Source of the DNA: Oscillospiraceae bacterium
GTDB taxonomy: Bacteria; Bacillota; Clostridia; Oscillospirales; Ruminococcaceae
DNA: 64,000 nt
NCBI GenBank assembly: GCA_017472965.1
Contig: JAFUNR010000046.1
Location: 23,117-87,116, forward strand
Reading direction: 5' to 3'
The notes below the pieces were generated by a model, which did no database searches, was not told the origin of the DNA, and worked only from the letters and a program-made list of their open reading frames with translations. Of this stretch, positions 45,623 through 54,402 are shown piece after piece. The stretch's first letter is position 1. Every line of letters starts with the position of its first letter. The translations under genes were made by a program, and so were the position numbers.

Positions 45623-46159
45623 TCATTTCCTTTTCTTCGGCTTTGGCAGCCGCAGGGCGGCGGGGTCGTGCCCCTCCAGTGCCAGCAGCGCCAGCTTGTT
45701 CTGGATGCCGCCGCCGTAGCCGGTCAGCGCATTGTCCGCGCCCATCACCCGGTGGCAGGGGATCAGGATGCTGATGGGGTTGCGCCCCACCGCGCCGCCC
45801 ACCGCCTGTGCCGACATCCTGCCGCCGCGTGCGGCGGCGATGTGTGCGGCAAGCTGGCCGTAGGTGCGCACCTCGCCGTAGGGGATCGCCAGCATGGCCT
45901 GTGTCACTGTCTGCCGGAATTCCGAAAGCCCCTCCAGCCGGTATGGGGGCATGAAATCCGGCTGTTCGCCGCTGAAATAGATGTCCAGCCAGCGGCAGGT
46001 CTGCGCAAATACCGGCAGCGGTGCTTCCGCCGCGTCCGAAGGATGATCCTCCCGGCTTTCCGCGCCGGTGAACCACAGACCGGTCAGGCATTCGCCGTCG
46101 CTGTGCAGCAGAATCTCCGAAAAGCCCTCCGGCGGCCGGTAGAGGTGTTTATACAGCAT
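45623..46159 (-). CDS. ogt: Methylated-DNA-[protein]-cysteine S-methyltransferase
   Basis: 178 residues from the ATG at 46159 (aaaggag upstream). YGEVRTYGQLA, AVGGAVGRNPISILIPCHRVMG with acceptor Cys135, and GYGGGIQNKLALLALEG are the Ogt signatures. It removes O6-alkyl groups from guanine in DNA. It follows trmB by 22 bases in one operon. Confidence 0.95.
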   Translation of the reverse strand: MLYKHLYRPPEGFSEILLHSDGECLTGLWFTGAESREDHPSDAAEAPLPVFAQTCRWLDIYFSGEQPDFMPPYRLEGLSEFRQTVTQAMLAIPYGEVRTYGQLAAHIAAARGGRMSAQAVGGAVGRNPISILIPCHRVMGADNALTGYGGGIQNKLALLALEGHDPAALRLPKPKKRK

Positions 46160-46181
46160 ACGCCGGTCTCCTTTCGGCGGG

Positions 46182-46922
46182 TCACACCCCGGGATGGCGT
46201 GCGCGGCTGGCCAGCGCATCGCGGGTGGCCTCGTTATCCGGCAGCACGGGCAGCATACGGGCGATCAGTCCCTTGATGGGAATGCCCTGACTGCTGAACA
46301 TCTCCTCGTGCTCGGTGCGCAGATTGTCCGCCGGTTCATCGGCGTGCAGATCGCGCGTCACCTGCAGGATCTCAAAGCCCGCATCGGGAAAATACTGCAG
46401 ACTGGCTTCAAACAGCTCGTCATCATCGGTCTTGAACCAGATCTCGGCGCCTTCGGCCAGAAATTCCCGGTACAGGATCAGCTGGCGGGGATGGGTCAGC
46501 CGGCGCTTGTTGTGGCATTCCTTGGGCCACGGATTGCAGAAATTGATGAAGATGCGCTCCACTCGGTCCTGCGCATTCAGCAGCCGTTCGATCAGGCCGA
46601 TCTCCTGCGCCACGATCTTGACGTTGTCCACCTCCGGCTTTCCGGCGGCGGCGAAAGCGGCCTCCACGCTGCGCTTGGCCAGCACCAGTACCTCGCTTTT
46701 GATATCCACGGCGATGAAGTTGGCCTGGGGCCAGTGCAGCGCCGCCTGTGCGGCAAAGCCGCCCTTGCCGCAGCCGAGCTCCAGCCACAGCGGGGCGTCG
46801 GGGCGGGCAAACTGCTGCCGCCACGCGCCGCGGTACTGTGTGGGATCGTTGGAATATTCGTCGTAACAAAACGGGCTGGCGGCCAGTTCCGGCCGCGCCC
46901 AGGGTTTGCGCCGCATTCTCAT
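46182..46922 (-). CDS. trmB: tRNA (guanine-N7-)-methyltransferase
   Basis: 246 residues. The SAM site is LELGCGKGGFAAQAA and the family signature is FINFCNPWPKECHNKRRLTH; the C terminus has NLRTEHEEMFSSQGIPI. It methylates G46 in tRNA. The ATG at 46922 has aaaggaag upstream; a second ATG two codons later is possible. Confidence 0.95.
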   Translation of the reverse strand: MRMRRKPWARPELAASPFCYDEYSNDPTQYRGAWRQQFARPDAPLWLELGCGKGGFAAQAALHWPQANFIAVDIKSEVLVLAKRSVEAAFAAAGKPEVDNVKIVAQEIGLIERLLNAQDRVERIFINFCNPWPKECHNKRRLTHPRQLILYREFLAEGAEIWFKTDDDELFEASLQYFPDAGFEILQVTRDLHADEPADNLRTEHEEMFSSQGIPIKGLIARMLPVLPDNEATRDALASRARHPGV

Positions 46923-47024
46923 GGGATAATACTTCCTTTACATTGTTGTGAAAAAATGCTATGATACAGTCACGGTCAATATTTTACCAGATGAAACGGC
47001 GGATTGCAATGCCGCCGCCGTTTT

Positions 47025-47870
47025 TTACAGGAACAGGCTGGCCTCGGCAGAATCCGTCAGCGGCTGTGCCGCGGGGGCGGGCTGCACGGTGGCGCGATAC
47101 TGCGCCGGGCTCAGGCCCGTTTCCTTTTTGAATACCTTGCACAGGTAGTTTGCGCCGGAAAAACCGCACAGCGTGGCCACGACCTCCAGCGAATGTCCCC
47201 GCGCCAGCAGCTGGCGGGCGGCCTCGATGCGGGTCTCGGTCAGATAGCGCCCCGGTGTCATGCCCAGTGCGGCGTGAAAGCTGCGCACCAGATGGCTCTT
47301 GGTCACGCCCAGCTCATCGGCCAGCTCCTCCACCCCGTACAGGCTGCCGTACCGAGTGCGGATGATGCGCACCGCTTCCTGGATCAGCGGCGGCCAGCCG
47401 CCTGTGGCGGGGGCATCCGGCTCCAGCAGGCATAGAATGTCAAAAGCCAGCGCGGTACGGCGGCGTCCGGCGGGCGCGGCGGGATCGCATAACGCCTGCA
47501 GCAGGCCGCTTGCCGCGGGATAAATGCCCGCATCCTGCGCCACAGGGCCGGTCAGTTCAGCGCAGAGCGCATCGGCGGCGCTGCCCTCCAGTACCGTGCA
47601 CAGACAGTGGCAGGGCTCCAGCGGCTCGATGACAAAGGGGACCGGTGTGATGAAAAGACTGCCCGCACCGCCGTTGGTGGCAGTGCCCTCGGCGGGGGCA
47701 GCTGAGGCGGAAAGCGTGCGCAAAACGCACCTTCCGCTGGAAAGCAGCACCACCCCCAGCCGGCCGGAGGTATGGGTCACAGCGGCGGCGGGCCAGCTTT
47801 CGCCCGCGTACAGCACCCGGCACAGACCCTCGCACAGCTCATCAAATTGATTCACAGCAACAACTTCCAT
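47025..47870 (-). CDS. AraC family transcriptional regulator
   Basis: 281 residues. An N-terminal sensor domain (residues 1-160) is followed by two HTH motifs: GVEELADELGVTKSHLVRSFHAALGMTPGRYLTETRIEAARQLL and VVATLCGFSGANYLCKVFKKETGLSPAQYR. The ATG at 47870 has no clear ribosome site; a GTG at 47855 with ggaag upstream is an alternative start. It is divergent from the sugar-ABC ATPase gene and could control it. Confidence 0.9.
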   Translation of the reverse strand: MEVVAVNQFDELCEGLCRVLYAGESWPAAAVTHTSGRLGVVLLSSGRCVLRTLSASAAPAEGTATNGGAGSLFITPVPFVIEPLEPCHCLCTVLEGSAADALCAELTGPVAQDAGIYPAASGLLQALCDPAAPAGRRRTALAFDILCLLEPDAPATGGWPPLIQEAVRIIRTRYGSLYGVEELADELGVTKSHLVRSFHAALGMTPGRYLTETRIEAARQLLARGHSLEVVATLCGFSGANYLCKVFKKETGLSPAQYRATVQPAPAAQPLTDSAEASLFL

Positions 47871-47977
47871 TCGATATCAATATTTTACCATTTTATTCGG
47901 GAAATTCTCTGTTATTATTATATTGTCAGCAAATGCTGCTGTCAAGAAAATCCATAAGATTTTGGAGGAAAAAGGAT

Positions 47978-49093
47978 ATGGCAGGTATTAGTCTGCGCCA
48001 CATTTACAAGATCTACGAAGGCAACGTCACCGCCGTTTCGGATTTCAACCTGGAGATCACCGATAAGGAGTTCGTCATTCTGGTTGGTCCTTCCGGCTGC
48101 GGTAAGTCCACCACTCTGCGTATGATCGCCGGTCTGGAGGAGATCTCCAAGGGCGAGCTGTACATCGGCGACCGTCTGGTCAACGACGTTCCTCCCAAGG
48201 ATCGTGACATCGCCATGGTGTTCCAGAACTACGCTCTGTACCCCCACATGACCGTTTACAAGAACATGGCTTTCGGTCTGGAGCTGCGTAAGACCCCGAA
48301 GGCTGAGATCGAGAAGCGCGTCCGCGAGGCCGCCCGTATTCTGGATATCGAGCATCTGCTGGACCGTCGTCCCAAGGCTCTGTCCGGTGGTCAGCGTCAG
48401 CGTGTTGCTCTGGGCCGCGCTATGGTTCGTAACCCGGCCGTCTTCCTGCTGGACGAGCCTCTGTCCAACCTGGACGCCAAGCTGCGTACCGCCATGCGTA
48501 CCGAGATCGTCAAGCTGCATCAGCGTCTGGGCACCACCTTTATCTACGTTACTCATGACCAGACCGAGGCTATGACCATGGGCGACCGTATCGTCGTTAT
48601 GAAGGACGGCTTCATCCAGCAGGTCGATACCCCGCAGAACCTGTACGATTACCCCGTCAATCTGTTCGTTGCCGGCTTCATCGGCAGCCCCCAGATGAAC
48701 TTCGTCGACGGCACTCTGGTCAAGAATGCCGATGGCAGCTACTCCGTCGATCTGGGCGAGGACACCATCGGTATCCCCGCTGCCAAGACCGCCGGCACCG
48801 ATCTGTCCGCCTACGAAGGCAAGACCATCGTTATGGGTATCCGTCCTGAGAACATCGAGGATAACCCCGAGTTCCTGGAAGCCAACCCCGACAAGGTCCT
48901 GACCTCTTATGTCGACGTTCACGAGCTGATGGGCTCCGAGATCTACCTGTACCTGACCTACAAGAACACCCGCTTCACCGCCCGTGTCAAGCCCACCTCC
49001 AAGTCCCGTACCGGTGATACCGTCAAGATCGCTCTGAACACCAACTATGTGCACCTGTTCGACAAGGACACCGAGCTGACCATCCTCAACTAA
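47978..49093 (+). CDS. msmK: Sugar ABC transporter ATPase (UgpC/MsmK type)
   Basis: 371 residues from the ATG at 47978 (ggaggaaaaagg upstream). Walker A GPSGCGKSTT (37-46), signature LSGGQ (135-139), Walker B VFLLDEP (Asp159-Glu160), and the C-terminal OB/TOBE regulatory region (VMGIRPENIEDNP). MsmK-type ATPases energise several carbohydrate importers, which explains why no permease or binding protein lies nearby. Codons are unusually optimised (GTT, GCT, CGT, TCC), unlike adjacent genes, which points to very high expression. Confidence 0.92.
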   Translation: MAGISLRHIYKIYEGNVTAVSDFNLEITDKEFVILVGPSGCGKSTTLRMIAGLEEISKGELYIGDRLVNDVPPKDRDIAMVFQNYALYPHMTVYKNMAFGLELRKTPKAEIEKRVREAARILDIEHLLDRRPKALSGGQRQRVALGRAMVRNPAVFLLDEPLSNLDAKLRTAMRTEIVKLHQRLGTTFIYVTHDQTEAMTMGDRIVVMKDGFIQQVDTPQNLYDYPVNLFVAGFIGSPQMNFVDGTLVKNADGSYSVDLGEDTIGIPAAKTAGTDLSAYEGKTIVMGIRPENIEDNPEFLEANPDKVLTSYVDVHELMGSEIYLYLTYKNTRFTARVKPTSKSRTGDTVKIALNTNYVHLFDKDTELTILN

Positions 49094-49128
49094 TCAAGAC
49101 AATCCTTCTAGCTGCCGCATAACAGCAT

Positions 49129-49170
49129 TGCCCCGCATCTCCAACAAGAGATGCGGGGCATCGCCTTTTT
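49129..49170 (+). terminator. Terminator of the sugar-ABC ATPase gene
   Basis: TGCCCCGCATCTC pairs with GAGATGCGGGGCA, followed by TCGCCTTTTT. Confidence 0.92.
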
Positions 49171-49171
49171 A

Positions 49172-49189
49172 ACGGAAGAATTCTTCCGT
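49172..49189. promoter_or_regulatory. 18-bp perfect palindrome before the glycosyltransferase promoter
   Basis: ACGGAAGAATTCTTCCGT is a perfect inverted repeat, 7 bases upstream of the -35 at 49197. It could be an operator. Confidence 0.5.
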
Positions 49190-49196
49190 ACAGCGG

Positions 49197-49225
49197 TTGC
49201 GCATCGGGCGGCGGTGTGCTATCAT
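49197..49225 (+). promoter_or_regulatory. Promoter of the GT gene pair at 49263
   Basis: TTGCGC, 17-base spacer, TATCAT, 37 bases before the start codon. Confidence 0.7.
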
Positions 49226-49262
49226 AAACATAACAGTACAAAATCTGACAGTGAGGGCGGTT

Positions 49263-50432
49263 ATGACGGCAGAGAGCAAAGCGGTTTGGCGGACGGTTCA
49301 AAGCTTTATCAGAGAGACGGCAAAAAACGGCAGGCCGGTATGCGTGCTGGCACCGTGGTTTGTGCCGGCCAGGGAAGGGTATCTGCAGCGTGTGGCGGCG
49401 ATCGATGCCGAAGTGCTGGATCCGCTGCCCTGTATTCATCTTGATTTTGAAACAGGCTGTACACGGCCCTGCGCACAGCGTATGGATGACAGACATCTTC
49501 TGGTGGCGCTTCTGCCGCACCATGCGCAAAGTCTGCAGCTTGCAAAAAAGATTGCCCGCGCCTGCGGTGTGATGTATATCCACAGCGTGATGCGTGCGAT
49601 GCAGGATGTGATGGGTGAGCACATTGATGAGCTTTTTTGCCTGCGCGGCGTATACCGGATCTGGGATGTGCATGGTGCTGTTCCGGAGGAATATGTCATG
49701 CAGCCGAATTTTTATGAGGCACAGAATGCAACGCATGCCGAGGAACTGCTGCTGCGGCAGGCACACACCGTTGTGACCATCAGCGAATCCATGCGCCGCC
49801 ATTTTGAACGGAAATACGGGGTGACATTGCAAAACACCGTCAATACATCGGTGTTCAATGTGACGCAGGTGGATTTTGAAAGGCTTGCTGCCGCCAAGCT
49901 GCAGGCAGCGGGAAAGCAGACAGCTGCCTATGCGGGCAACCTGATGCCCTGGCAGAATATACCGCTGCTGCAGCGGCTGATGGAGCAGGCGGGCGATGCT
50001 TTTGACTACCGTATTTATACGCCGCAGCCGCAGGAATTTGCGGCGATGGCGGAGAGTCTTGCCATGCCGCCGTATACGGTGCAGTGTGTTTCACCGCAGC
50101 AGGTGCTGGAAAGCTATCGGGACTGTCATTTCGGATTTGCGCTGCGGGATGATTCTGCAGTCAACCGGGTGGCGTGCCCCACCAAGATCATGGAATATAT
50201 CCAGTTCGGTCTGGTTCCGGTGCTGAAAAGCCCGCATATCGGCGATTTTGAGGAGCTGGGCCTGTGCTATATTCCGATGGAGAGCTTCCCCGCATTGCGC
50301 ATGAGTGCGCAGGAGCACCAGCGGATGATCCGGCATAACTATGCCATTCTGGAGAAGCTGCAGCAGATGCATGAAGCCGGCATTGTACAGCTGCGGACTC
50401 TGGTGCACAGTAAGGCGAAAGGAAAAGGTTGA
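49263..50432 (+). CDS. Glycosyltransferase, GT-B/GT4-like
   Basis: 389 residues from the ATG at 49263 (gagggcgg upstream). The two-domain GT-B pattern is seen in VCVLAPWFVPAREGYLQR (N domain), IWDVHGAVPEEY, HTVVTISESMRRHFERKYG, AYAGNLMPWQNIPLLQRLM and CPTKIMEYIQFGLVPVLKS (C-domain nucleotide-sugar region). It is more divergent than the WbuB-like enzyme at 2985. A small gene follows 6 bases later. The acceptor and donor are unknown. Confidence 0.72.
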   Translation: MTAESKAVWRTVQSFIRETAKNGRPVCVLAPWFVPAREGYLQRVAAIDAEVLDPLPCIHLDFETGCTRPCAQRMDDRHLLVALLPHHAQSLQLAKKIARACGVMYIHSVMRAMQDVMGEHIDELFCLRGVYRIWDVHGAVPEEYVMQPNFYEAQNATHAEELLLRQAHTVVTISESMRRHFERKYGVTLQNTVNTSVFNVTQVDFERLAAAKLQAAGKQTAAYAGNLMPWQNIPLLQRLMEQAGDAFDYRIYTPQPQEFAAMAESLAMPPYTVQCVSPQQVLESYRDCHFGFALRDDSAVNRVACPTKIMEYIQFGLVPVLKSPHIGDFEELGLCYIPMESFPALRMSAQEHQRMIRHNYAILEKLQQMHEAGIVQLRTLVHSKAKGKG

Positions 50433-50438
50433 CAGGCA

Positions 50439-50798
50439 ATGAAAAATCTGCTGTTTATACTGTGGGGGCTGTGGAAGTTCCGTGTGTGCCGTCCCGGAGA
50501 AGGTGTTGGTCTGGTGACGGAGCGGTTTATACCGGATGCGGCGGGACAGAAGATCCTGCAGCGCGCATTGGAACATATGCACAGCGGCCGGAAGGTCTGG
50601 GTGCTGTGTGCATTCAACGATGCACCGGCCGGCGTGCAGCTGCCGGATTACCGTCAGGTGTACATTTTCAATAACGATCCCGTCCGTCTGGCGCATTTCT
50701 GTGCGGAAAAGGGGATCGGCAAACTGGAATATGCGCCCGATTGCGCGGTGATGCGCGGTGCGGCGGTGCGTTTCGGTTTGCAGGTGACGGAACTCTGA
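50439..50798 (+). CDS. Hypothetical protein co-transcribed with the glycosyltransferase
   Basis: 119 residues, 6 bases after the glycosyltransferase. A short hydrophobic N terminus (LLFILWGLWKF) is followed by an alpha/beta-like region (KVWVLCAFNDAPAGVQLPDYRQVYIFNNDP). No family was recognised. Tight spacing points to a shared job with the upstream enzyme. Confidence 0.6.
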   Translation: MKNLLFILWGLWKFRVCRPGEGVGLVTERFIPDAAGQKILQRALEHMHSGRKVWVLCAFNDAPAGVQLPDYRQVYIFNNDPVRLAHFCAEKGIGKLEYAPDCAVMRGAAVRFGLQVTEL

Positions 50799-50802
50799 TA
50801 CG

Positions 50803-50839
50803 AAAAAGACCGCCGGGAACTGTGCCGGCGGCCTTTTTT
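50803..50839. terminator. Bidirectional terminator between convergent genes
   Basis: AAAAAGACCGCCGG pairs with CCGGCGGCCTTTTTTT. Confidence 0.88.
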
Positions 50840-50855
50840 GTGCGGGAAGAGGTAT

Positions 50856-51824
50856 TCAAACAAGAAAATCTTCGTTTCGTTTGCCGATGATCCGATCGGG
50901 GGCAGCCAGCAGCTGCAGCATGGAGGCTGCCTCCCGCCGGGAAGCGGAAGGATTGGACAGAAGGGACAGCCATGTTTTGAAGGCGTTGCGGTAAAGGATC
51001 CGCCGATGCGATCTGTCCGCTGCGGGCAGGCGGCTGCGTTCCAGCAGAAGATTGTAAAAGAAAAGCCGCTGTACCCGATAAAGAACGCCCCATTTCCTGT
51101 TTTTGCGCAGGATCGCCATGCGATCCTCCTTGTAAGGAATGGAACGGATCCAGGGCTCAATGGGGATCCCCTTGCGGGAGATGCTTTCGGGATTGGTACA
51201 GTAAAAGTGGAGAGGGGCATAGCTGACGGCAATGCGCTGTGCCTGCAGTGCAAGCGTGTGAATGACGCAGTCATCCTCATTCAGCGTCTTTTCGGGATAA
51301 CGGACGCGGTTGAACAGATCACGGCGATAGAGCTTGCCCCAGGGCACGACATAAAGCACCTGAAGCGGGGTGCAAAGCCGTTCGATGTATTGCCATGGAT
51401 CGATCACTTCGCATCCGTTGCTTTGCAGCGGTGCAGGTTCGGCAGCGGGAACGGCATCCATGGGCGCGATCTCGTAGCCGCACACAGCCATAGAAACATC
51501 GTTTTCCAGACAAAGTGCAAGCAGATATGCCAGCTGGCGGCGATCCATAAAATCATCGTTGTCGGCAAAAGCGATGTAATCCCCGTTCGCGGCATCGATG
51601 CCTGCATTGCGTGCGGCGCTGGGGCCGCCATTTGCTTTGTGGATCACTTTTACGCGGGGGTCCTTCGCCGCATAGGCATCGCAAAGCGCGCCGCTTGCAT
51701 CGGTGCTGCCGTCATTGACAAGGATCAATTCCAGATCGGTGTGGGTCTGGGAAAGAATGCTGTCCACGCAGCGGGAAAGACAGTGTTCGGCGTTCCAGAC
51801 GGGAACGATGACGGAGATCTTCAT
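50856..51824 (-). CDS. Glycosyltransferase family 2
   Basis: 322 residues from the ATG at 51824 (aaaggag upstream). GT-A signatures: ISVIVPVWNAEHCLSRCVDSILSQTHTDLELILVNDGSTD, GGPSAARNAGIDAANGDYIAFADNDD (the DxD is DND). The C-terminal third has the basic helical region common in cell-wall or capsule GT2 enzymes. It is monocistronic as far as seen. The sugar is unknown. Confidence 0.9.
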   Translation of the reverse strand: MKISVIVPVWNAEHCLSRCVDSILSQTHTDLELILVNDGSTDASGALCDAYAAKDPRVKVIHKANGGPSAARNAGIDAANGDYIAFADNDDFMDRRQLAYLLALCLENDVSMAVCGYEIAPMDAVPAAEPAPLQSNGCEVIDPWQYIERLCTPLQVLYVVPWGKLYRRDLFNRVRYPEKTLNEDDCVIHTLALQAQRIAVSYAPLHFYCTNPESISRKGIPIEPWIRSIPYKEDRMAILRKNRKWGVLYRVQRLFFYNLLLERSRLPAADRSHRRILYRNAFKTWLSLLSNPSASRREAASMLQLLAAPDRIIGKRNEDFLV

Positions 51825-51884
51825 GGTGCTTCTCCTTTGCAAAAGGAATTCCCGCCGCGGCTGCGTCCGGACGGCGCAAAAATC

Positions 51885-51913
51885 TTGTCCGCGGCACGGA
51901 ATTGTGGTAATAT
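51885..51913 (+). promoter_or_regulatory. Promoter of recG
   Basis: TTGTCC, 17-base spacer, TAATAT, about 120 bases before the recG start. Confidence 0.65.
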
Positions 51914-52035
51914 TAGAAAAAAGCTGTTTCTTTTATAGTAACATATCCGCAGCCAAAAGAAAAGAGATATTCGGACGGCTGCGGACGAAACCTCGGCCAT
52001 CCCGCCGAAACGGGAAGAAAGGAGGCGTTTTCCGC

Positions 52036-54066
52036 GTGAAGCTCACCGATCCCGTCACCGGGCTGAAGGGCATCGGCCCCGCCGCCGCAAAGAAATTTGA
52101 GAAGCTGGGCATCCGCACGCTGGAGGATGCCATCCATTTCTACCCGCGGGATTATGTGGATCTCACCCATCCCTATCCGGTGGCGGATGCTCCCTACGAT
52201 ACCGCCTGTGTGGTAAAGGCAACGGTGTGGAGCATCGGCCAGCTGCGGCGTATTCCCGGCGGACGCACGCTGCTCAAGGTGAGTGCGGGGGATGATACCG
52301 CCGGTCTGGTGCTGACCTATTTCAATAACCCCTACGCCGCCAATGCCCTCAAGCCGGAGCAGGAGTATTTCTTCTGCGGCAAATTCTCCGGCAAAATGAC
52401 CCAGCGGGAGATCACCAACCCCACCGTCATCCCCGTGATGCCGGAAGGTGCCCCCGGCCTGCTGCCGGTGTATCCGCAGACCGCCGGCCTGACCAGCCGT
52501 ACCGTAGCCCGCTGTGTGAGCAATGCGCTGGCGGCGGTAGGGGATGCGTTGGAGGATCCTCTGCCGGAGGAGCTGGTGAAAAAATACCGTCTGGGCACAC
52601 TGGCACAGGCGCTGCGCACCATCCATGCTCCCGCCGACTGGGAGGCTGCCCGCCACGCCCGCCGCCGTCTGGCTTTTCAGGAGCTTTACCTGCTGCAGCT
52701 GGGGCTTTGTCAGCTGCGGGGCCGCAGCCGTACGCTCAGCGGCGCACGCATTTCCGGCGGCAGCCTGAAGGAATTTTTTGCCTCGCTGCCGTTTTCGCCC
52801 ACCGGCGCACAGCGCCGCGCCATTGCCGAAATACAGGCAGACCTTGCCGGCGAAAGCCCCATGAACCGGCTGCTGCAGGGCGATGTGGGCAGCGGCAAAA
52901 CGCTGGTGGCCGCTGCCGGTATGCTGCTGGCGGCACAGGCCGGTTATCAGAGCGTGCTGATGGCACCCACCGAAATTCTGGCACGGCAGCACGCCGCCAC
53001 ACTGGATAAGCTATTGGCACCGCTGGGCCTGCAGACAGCGCTGCTCACCGGCGCGGTCAAGGGAAAGGCACGCACTGTGGCACTGGCGGCCATTGCAGAT
53101 GGCAGCGCACAGCTGGTGGTGGGCACTCACGCCGTGCTGGGTGATGCGGTGCGGTTTGCAAATCTTGGCTTTGTGGTCACCGATGAGCAGCACCGCTTCG
53201 GTGTGCGGCAGCGTGCGGCGCTGGCGGCAAAGGCGAATCACCCCCATATCCTTGTTATGAGCGCTACGCCCATCCCCCGCACACTGGGATTGCTTTTGTA
53301 CGGCGATCTGGATATTTCCATACTGGATGAATTACCCCCCGGCCGCAAGCCGGTAAAGACCTATGCCGTCGGCACCGATCTGCGGGCGCGGATGTTCGGT
53401 TTTGTGGAAAAGCAGCTGGCCGCCGGCCGGCAGGCGTATCTGGTGTGTCCCGTCATCGAGGAGGGCCAGAGCGAGCTGCAGAGCGTGACGGAATATCTGG
53501 AGCAGGCGGCAAAGCCACTGCTGCCGGGGCGGCGTATCGGGCTGATGCACGGCAGACTGAAGCCCGCCGAAAAGACCGAGGTGATGCGGCAGTTTGCCGC
53601 GCACGAGCTGGATGTGCTGTGCTCCACCACCGTCATCGAGGTAGGTGTGGATGTGCCCAATGCCAACATCATGGTCATCGAAAATGCCGAGCGCTACGGT
53701 CTTTCGGCGCTGCACCAGCTGCGGGGCCGCGTGGGCCGCGGTGCGGCGGAAAGCTGGTGCATCCTTGTCAGCGACCACGACGGTGAGGAGGCGAAAAAGC
53801 GGCTGGAGTTTCTGTGCTCCACCACCGACGGCTTTGCCATCGCCCAGTTTGATCTGGATAACCGCGGCCCCGGCGATTTCTTCGGCAGCCGGCAGCACGG
53901 TCTGCCCGCGCTGCGCACGGCCGATCTGATGAAGGATTCCCGTATGCTGGAATATGCCCGCAGCGAGGCCCATGCCCTGATCGCCGCCGATCCTGCGCTG
54001 GAAGCCCATCCCGCGCTGAAGGCTGCCGTCAGCCGGCTTTTTGCCGACGAGGGCAGTATGAACTGA
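52036..54066 (+). CDS. recG: ATP-dependent DNA helicase RecG
   Basis: 676 residues from the GTG at 52036, which has aaaggagg upstream; there is no ATG with a better site. Order: wedge/OB domain (GLKGIGPAAAKKFEKLGI), then the helicase core with Walker A GDVGSGKT, DEQHRFGV (DExQ motif), MSATPIPRTL, GLMHGRLKPAEK, STTVIEVGVDVPNA and QLRGRVGRG. RecG remodels stalled forks and branched DNA. Confidence 0.96.
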   Translation: MKLTDPVTGLKGIGPAAAKKFEKLGIRTLEDAIHFYPRDYVDLTHPYPVADAPYDTACVVKATVWSIGQLRRIPGGRTLLKVSAGDDTAGLVLTYFNNPYAANALKPEQEYFFCGKFSGKMTQREITNPTVIPVMPEGAPGLLPVYPQTAGLTSRTVARCVSNALAAVGDALEDPLPEELVKKYRLGTLAQALRTIHAPADWEAARHARRRLAFQELYLLQLGLCQLRGRSRTLSGARISGGSLKEFFASLPFSPTGAQRRAIAEIQADLAGESPMNRLLQGDVGSGKTLVAAAGMLLAAQAGYQSVLMAPTEILARQHAATLDKLLAPLGLQTALLTGAVKGKARTVALAAIADGSAQLVVGTHAVLGDAVRFANLGFVVTDEQHRFGVRQRAALAAKANHPHILVMSATPIPRTLGLLLYGDLDISILDELPPGRKPVKTYAVGTDLRARMFGFVEKQLAAGRQAYLVCPVIEEGQSELQSVTEYLEQAAKPLLPGRRIGLMHGRLKPAEKTEVMRQFAAHELDVLCSTTVIEVGVDVPNANIMVIENAERYGLSALHQLRGRVGRGAAESWCILVSDHDGEEAKKRLEFLCSTTDGFAIAQFDLDNRGPGDFFGSRQHGLPALRTADLMKDSRMLEYARSEAHALIAADPALEAHPALKAAVSRLFADEGSMN

Positions 54067-54081
54067 AAAACGCAGAAACAT

Positions 54082-54128
54082 AAAACTGCCGCGGTACGCC
54101 TGACTTTTCAAGCGCACCGCGGCGGTTT
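54082..54128 (+). terminator. Terminator of recG
   Basis: AAAACTGCCGCGGT pairs with ACCGCGGCGGTTTT around a 20-base loop. Confidence 0.8.
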
Positions 54129-54136
54129 TGCTGCGG

Positions 54137-54385
54137 AAAAAACAGGGGATCACTTTCGGCAGAGATTTCCTCACCGGGAAATACGGGGTAGATGTGCCGG
54201 TGGAAATACTGGTCATCCAGATCCTCCGCCATCCACTCCTTCGCCGCGCCGTCGGCGTTGATCATGTAGGGCGGGATCTTATCCGGAATGCCTTGCCACA
54301 CCGGCAGCTTTTCGGTGTACAGGCCGCGGGGGGCGCACACCTCCAGCAGATGGGTCAGCAGCTCTTTTGTTATATAACCGCAATG
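54137..54385 (-). pseudogene. Remnant of a GH95-type alpha-L-fucosidase gene
   Basis: On the minus strand about 80 residues read LLEVCAPRGLYTEKLPVWQG, IPPYMINADGAAKEWM, EDLDDQYFHRHIYPVFPG. These resemble the GH95 core blocks (typically NADGxxKEW and HRHxSHLYPLFP). There is no start, no flanking domain and no partner half; a full GH95 protein is about 700-800 residues. The gene has been lost apart from this fragment. It lies between recG and the XRE-methyltransferase gene. Confidence 0.7.
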
Positions 54386-54402
54386 CAGAGATGTGGCTGC
54401 GG

